Made by a program: the position numbers and the translations under genes
NCBI RefSeq assembly: GCF_002210105.1
Contig: NZ_AQQU01000002.1
Location: 124,001 to 188,000 of the forward strand
Source of the DNA: Oceanicola sp. 22II-s10i
Lineage (GTDB): Bacteria; Pseudomonadota; Alphaproteobacteria; Rhodobacterales; Rhodobacteraceae
Length of the DNA: 64,000 nucleotides
Reading direction: 5' to 3'
Shown here: positions 63,651 to 64,000 of the stretch, piece by piece
How the letters are laid out: each line of letters opens with the position of its first letter
How positions within the stretch are numbered: position 1 is the stretch's first letter
Notes under the pieces: generated by a model
What the model was told of the DNA's origin: nothing
The model's database searches: none
What the model saw: only the letters and a program-made list of their open reading frames with translations

Positions 63651-64000
63651 ATGTCCGAGGGGCGCGAACGGGCTGGACTGGCGCTGGCGCTGGCCGTGAT
63701 GGGGGCCGGTTGGGGGCTGACTCAGCCACTCGGCAAGATTGCGGTGACGGGGGGCCTGGGGCCGCTCGGGATGGTGTTCTGGCAGCTGATCCTGTCGATC
63801 CTGATCCTCGGGGCGATCTGCCTGGCCACGGGCCGGCGGTTATGGCCGCGCGGAGGGGCGCAGGTCGCGATCTGCCTCGCGGTCGCCCTTCTGGGAACGA
63901 TCCTGCCCAATACGGCCTCCTACCACGCCGCCGCGCACCTGCCCTCGGGCGTGCTGTCGGTGCTGGTCTCGCTGGTGCCGCTGATGGCCTTTCCCATGGC
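63651..64000 (+). CDS. EamA/DMT family transporter, partial (cut by window end)
   Basis: The open frame runs off the right edge. The visible 116 codons give MSEGRERAGLALALAVMGAG then GWGLTQPLGKIAVTGG and two to four hydrophobic helices (…FWQLILSILILGAICLATG…, …AICLAVALLGTILPNTAS…), the pattern of EamA drug/metabolite transporters. A TTG at 63636, overlapping the ymdB stop (TTGA), is an alternative start in the same frame. Confidence 0.75.
   Translation, partial: MSEGRERAGLALALAVMGAGWGLTQPLGKIAVTGGLGPLGMVFWQLILSILILGAICLATGRRLWPRGGAQVAICLAVALLGTILPNTASYHAAAHLPSGVLSVLVSLVPLMAFPM

Overview
The window is GC-rich, densely coded DNA with many ATGA/GTGA start-stop overlaps. It looks like chromosome of an alphaproteobacterium of the Rhodobacterales (Rhodobacteraceae/Roseobacteraceae type). 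The pointers are a DUF484-xerC pair, gloA with DUF1194 proteins, phosphatidylcholine synthase (Pcs), an FMN-riboswitch-controlled RibH2 lumazine synthase, an argD-argF operon, SdhE, ThyX, and two copies of a composite GC-rich palindromic repeat (GGGGGC-NNN-GCCCCC arms) of the kind scattered through Rhodobacteraceae genomes. I see no rRNA, tRNA, CRISPR array, transposase or phage genes. This rests on gene content only; no search was run.

Layout. 0.4-9.8 kb: exported cyclase, DUF1007 + NicO metal transporter pair, MATE pump, aminotransferase operon, XRE regulator + SdhE, MFS, GNAT, MarR/LdtR-like regulator. 9.8-14.4 kb (minus): gloA with two tandem DUF1194 proteins, then a Slam-like outer-membrane protein directly behind a TbpB-like surface lipoprotein. 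14.6-18.9 kb: thyX, an AT-rich DUF4238 gene that looks acquired, and several small envelope or unknown genes, a cold-shock protein and an ArsC/Spx-like protein. 18.9-22.8 kb: a complete bufferin-type RiPP locus (bufA-bufB-bufC-doxX) divergent from a SigF-type ECF sigma factor and its NrsF anti-sigma factor, with ECF-like promoter motifs between them. 22.9-36 kb: thrS, MFS, two alpha/beta hydrolases, pcs, xerC-DUF484, YigZ-like, fsa/transaldolase, DUF6653, priA, and a MarR-regulated MBL-like protein. 36-39.5 kb: AhpD-like and GFA proteins, then argD-argF preceded by a short ORF ending in an arginine-codon run.

39.5-56.6 kb is a large catabolic region. A TetR gene faces a Liv-type ABC transporter. 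On one side are thiolase, FadJ-like enzyme, alpha-methylacyl-CoA racemase and enoyl-CoA hydratase. On the other are livHMG, livF, acyl-CoA synthetase, a substrate-binding protein, two acyl-CoA dehydrogenases and a second ligase. Together these would import, activate and beta-oxidise an organic acid, probably an alpha-methyl-branched one. The TetR operator overlaps two divergent promoters. 56.6-64 kb: hrpB, meaB, a LysR gene divergent from a DUF4242 gene, ribH under an FMN riboswitch, a flavodoxin-like protein, a YmdB-type phosphodiesterase, and an EamA transporter cut by the window end.
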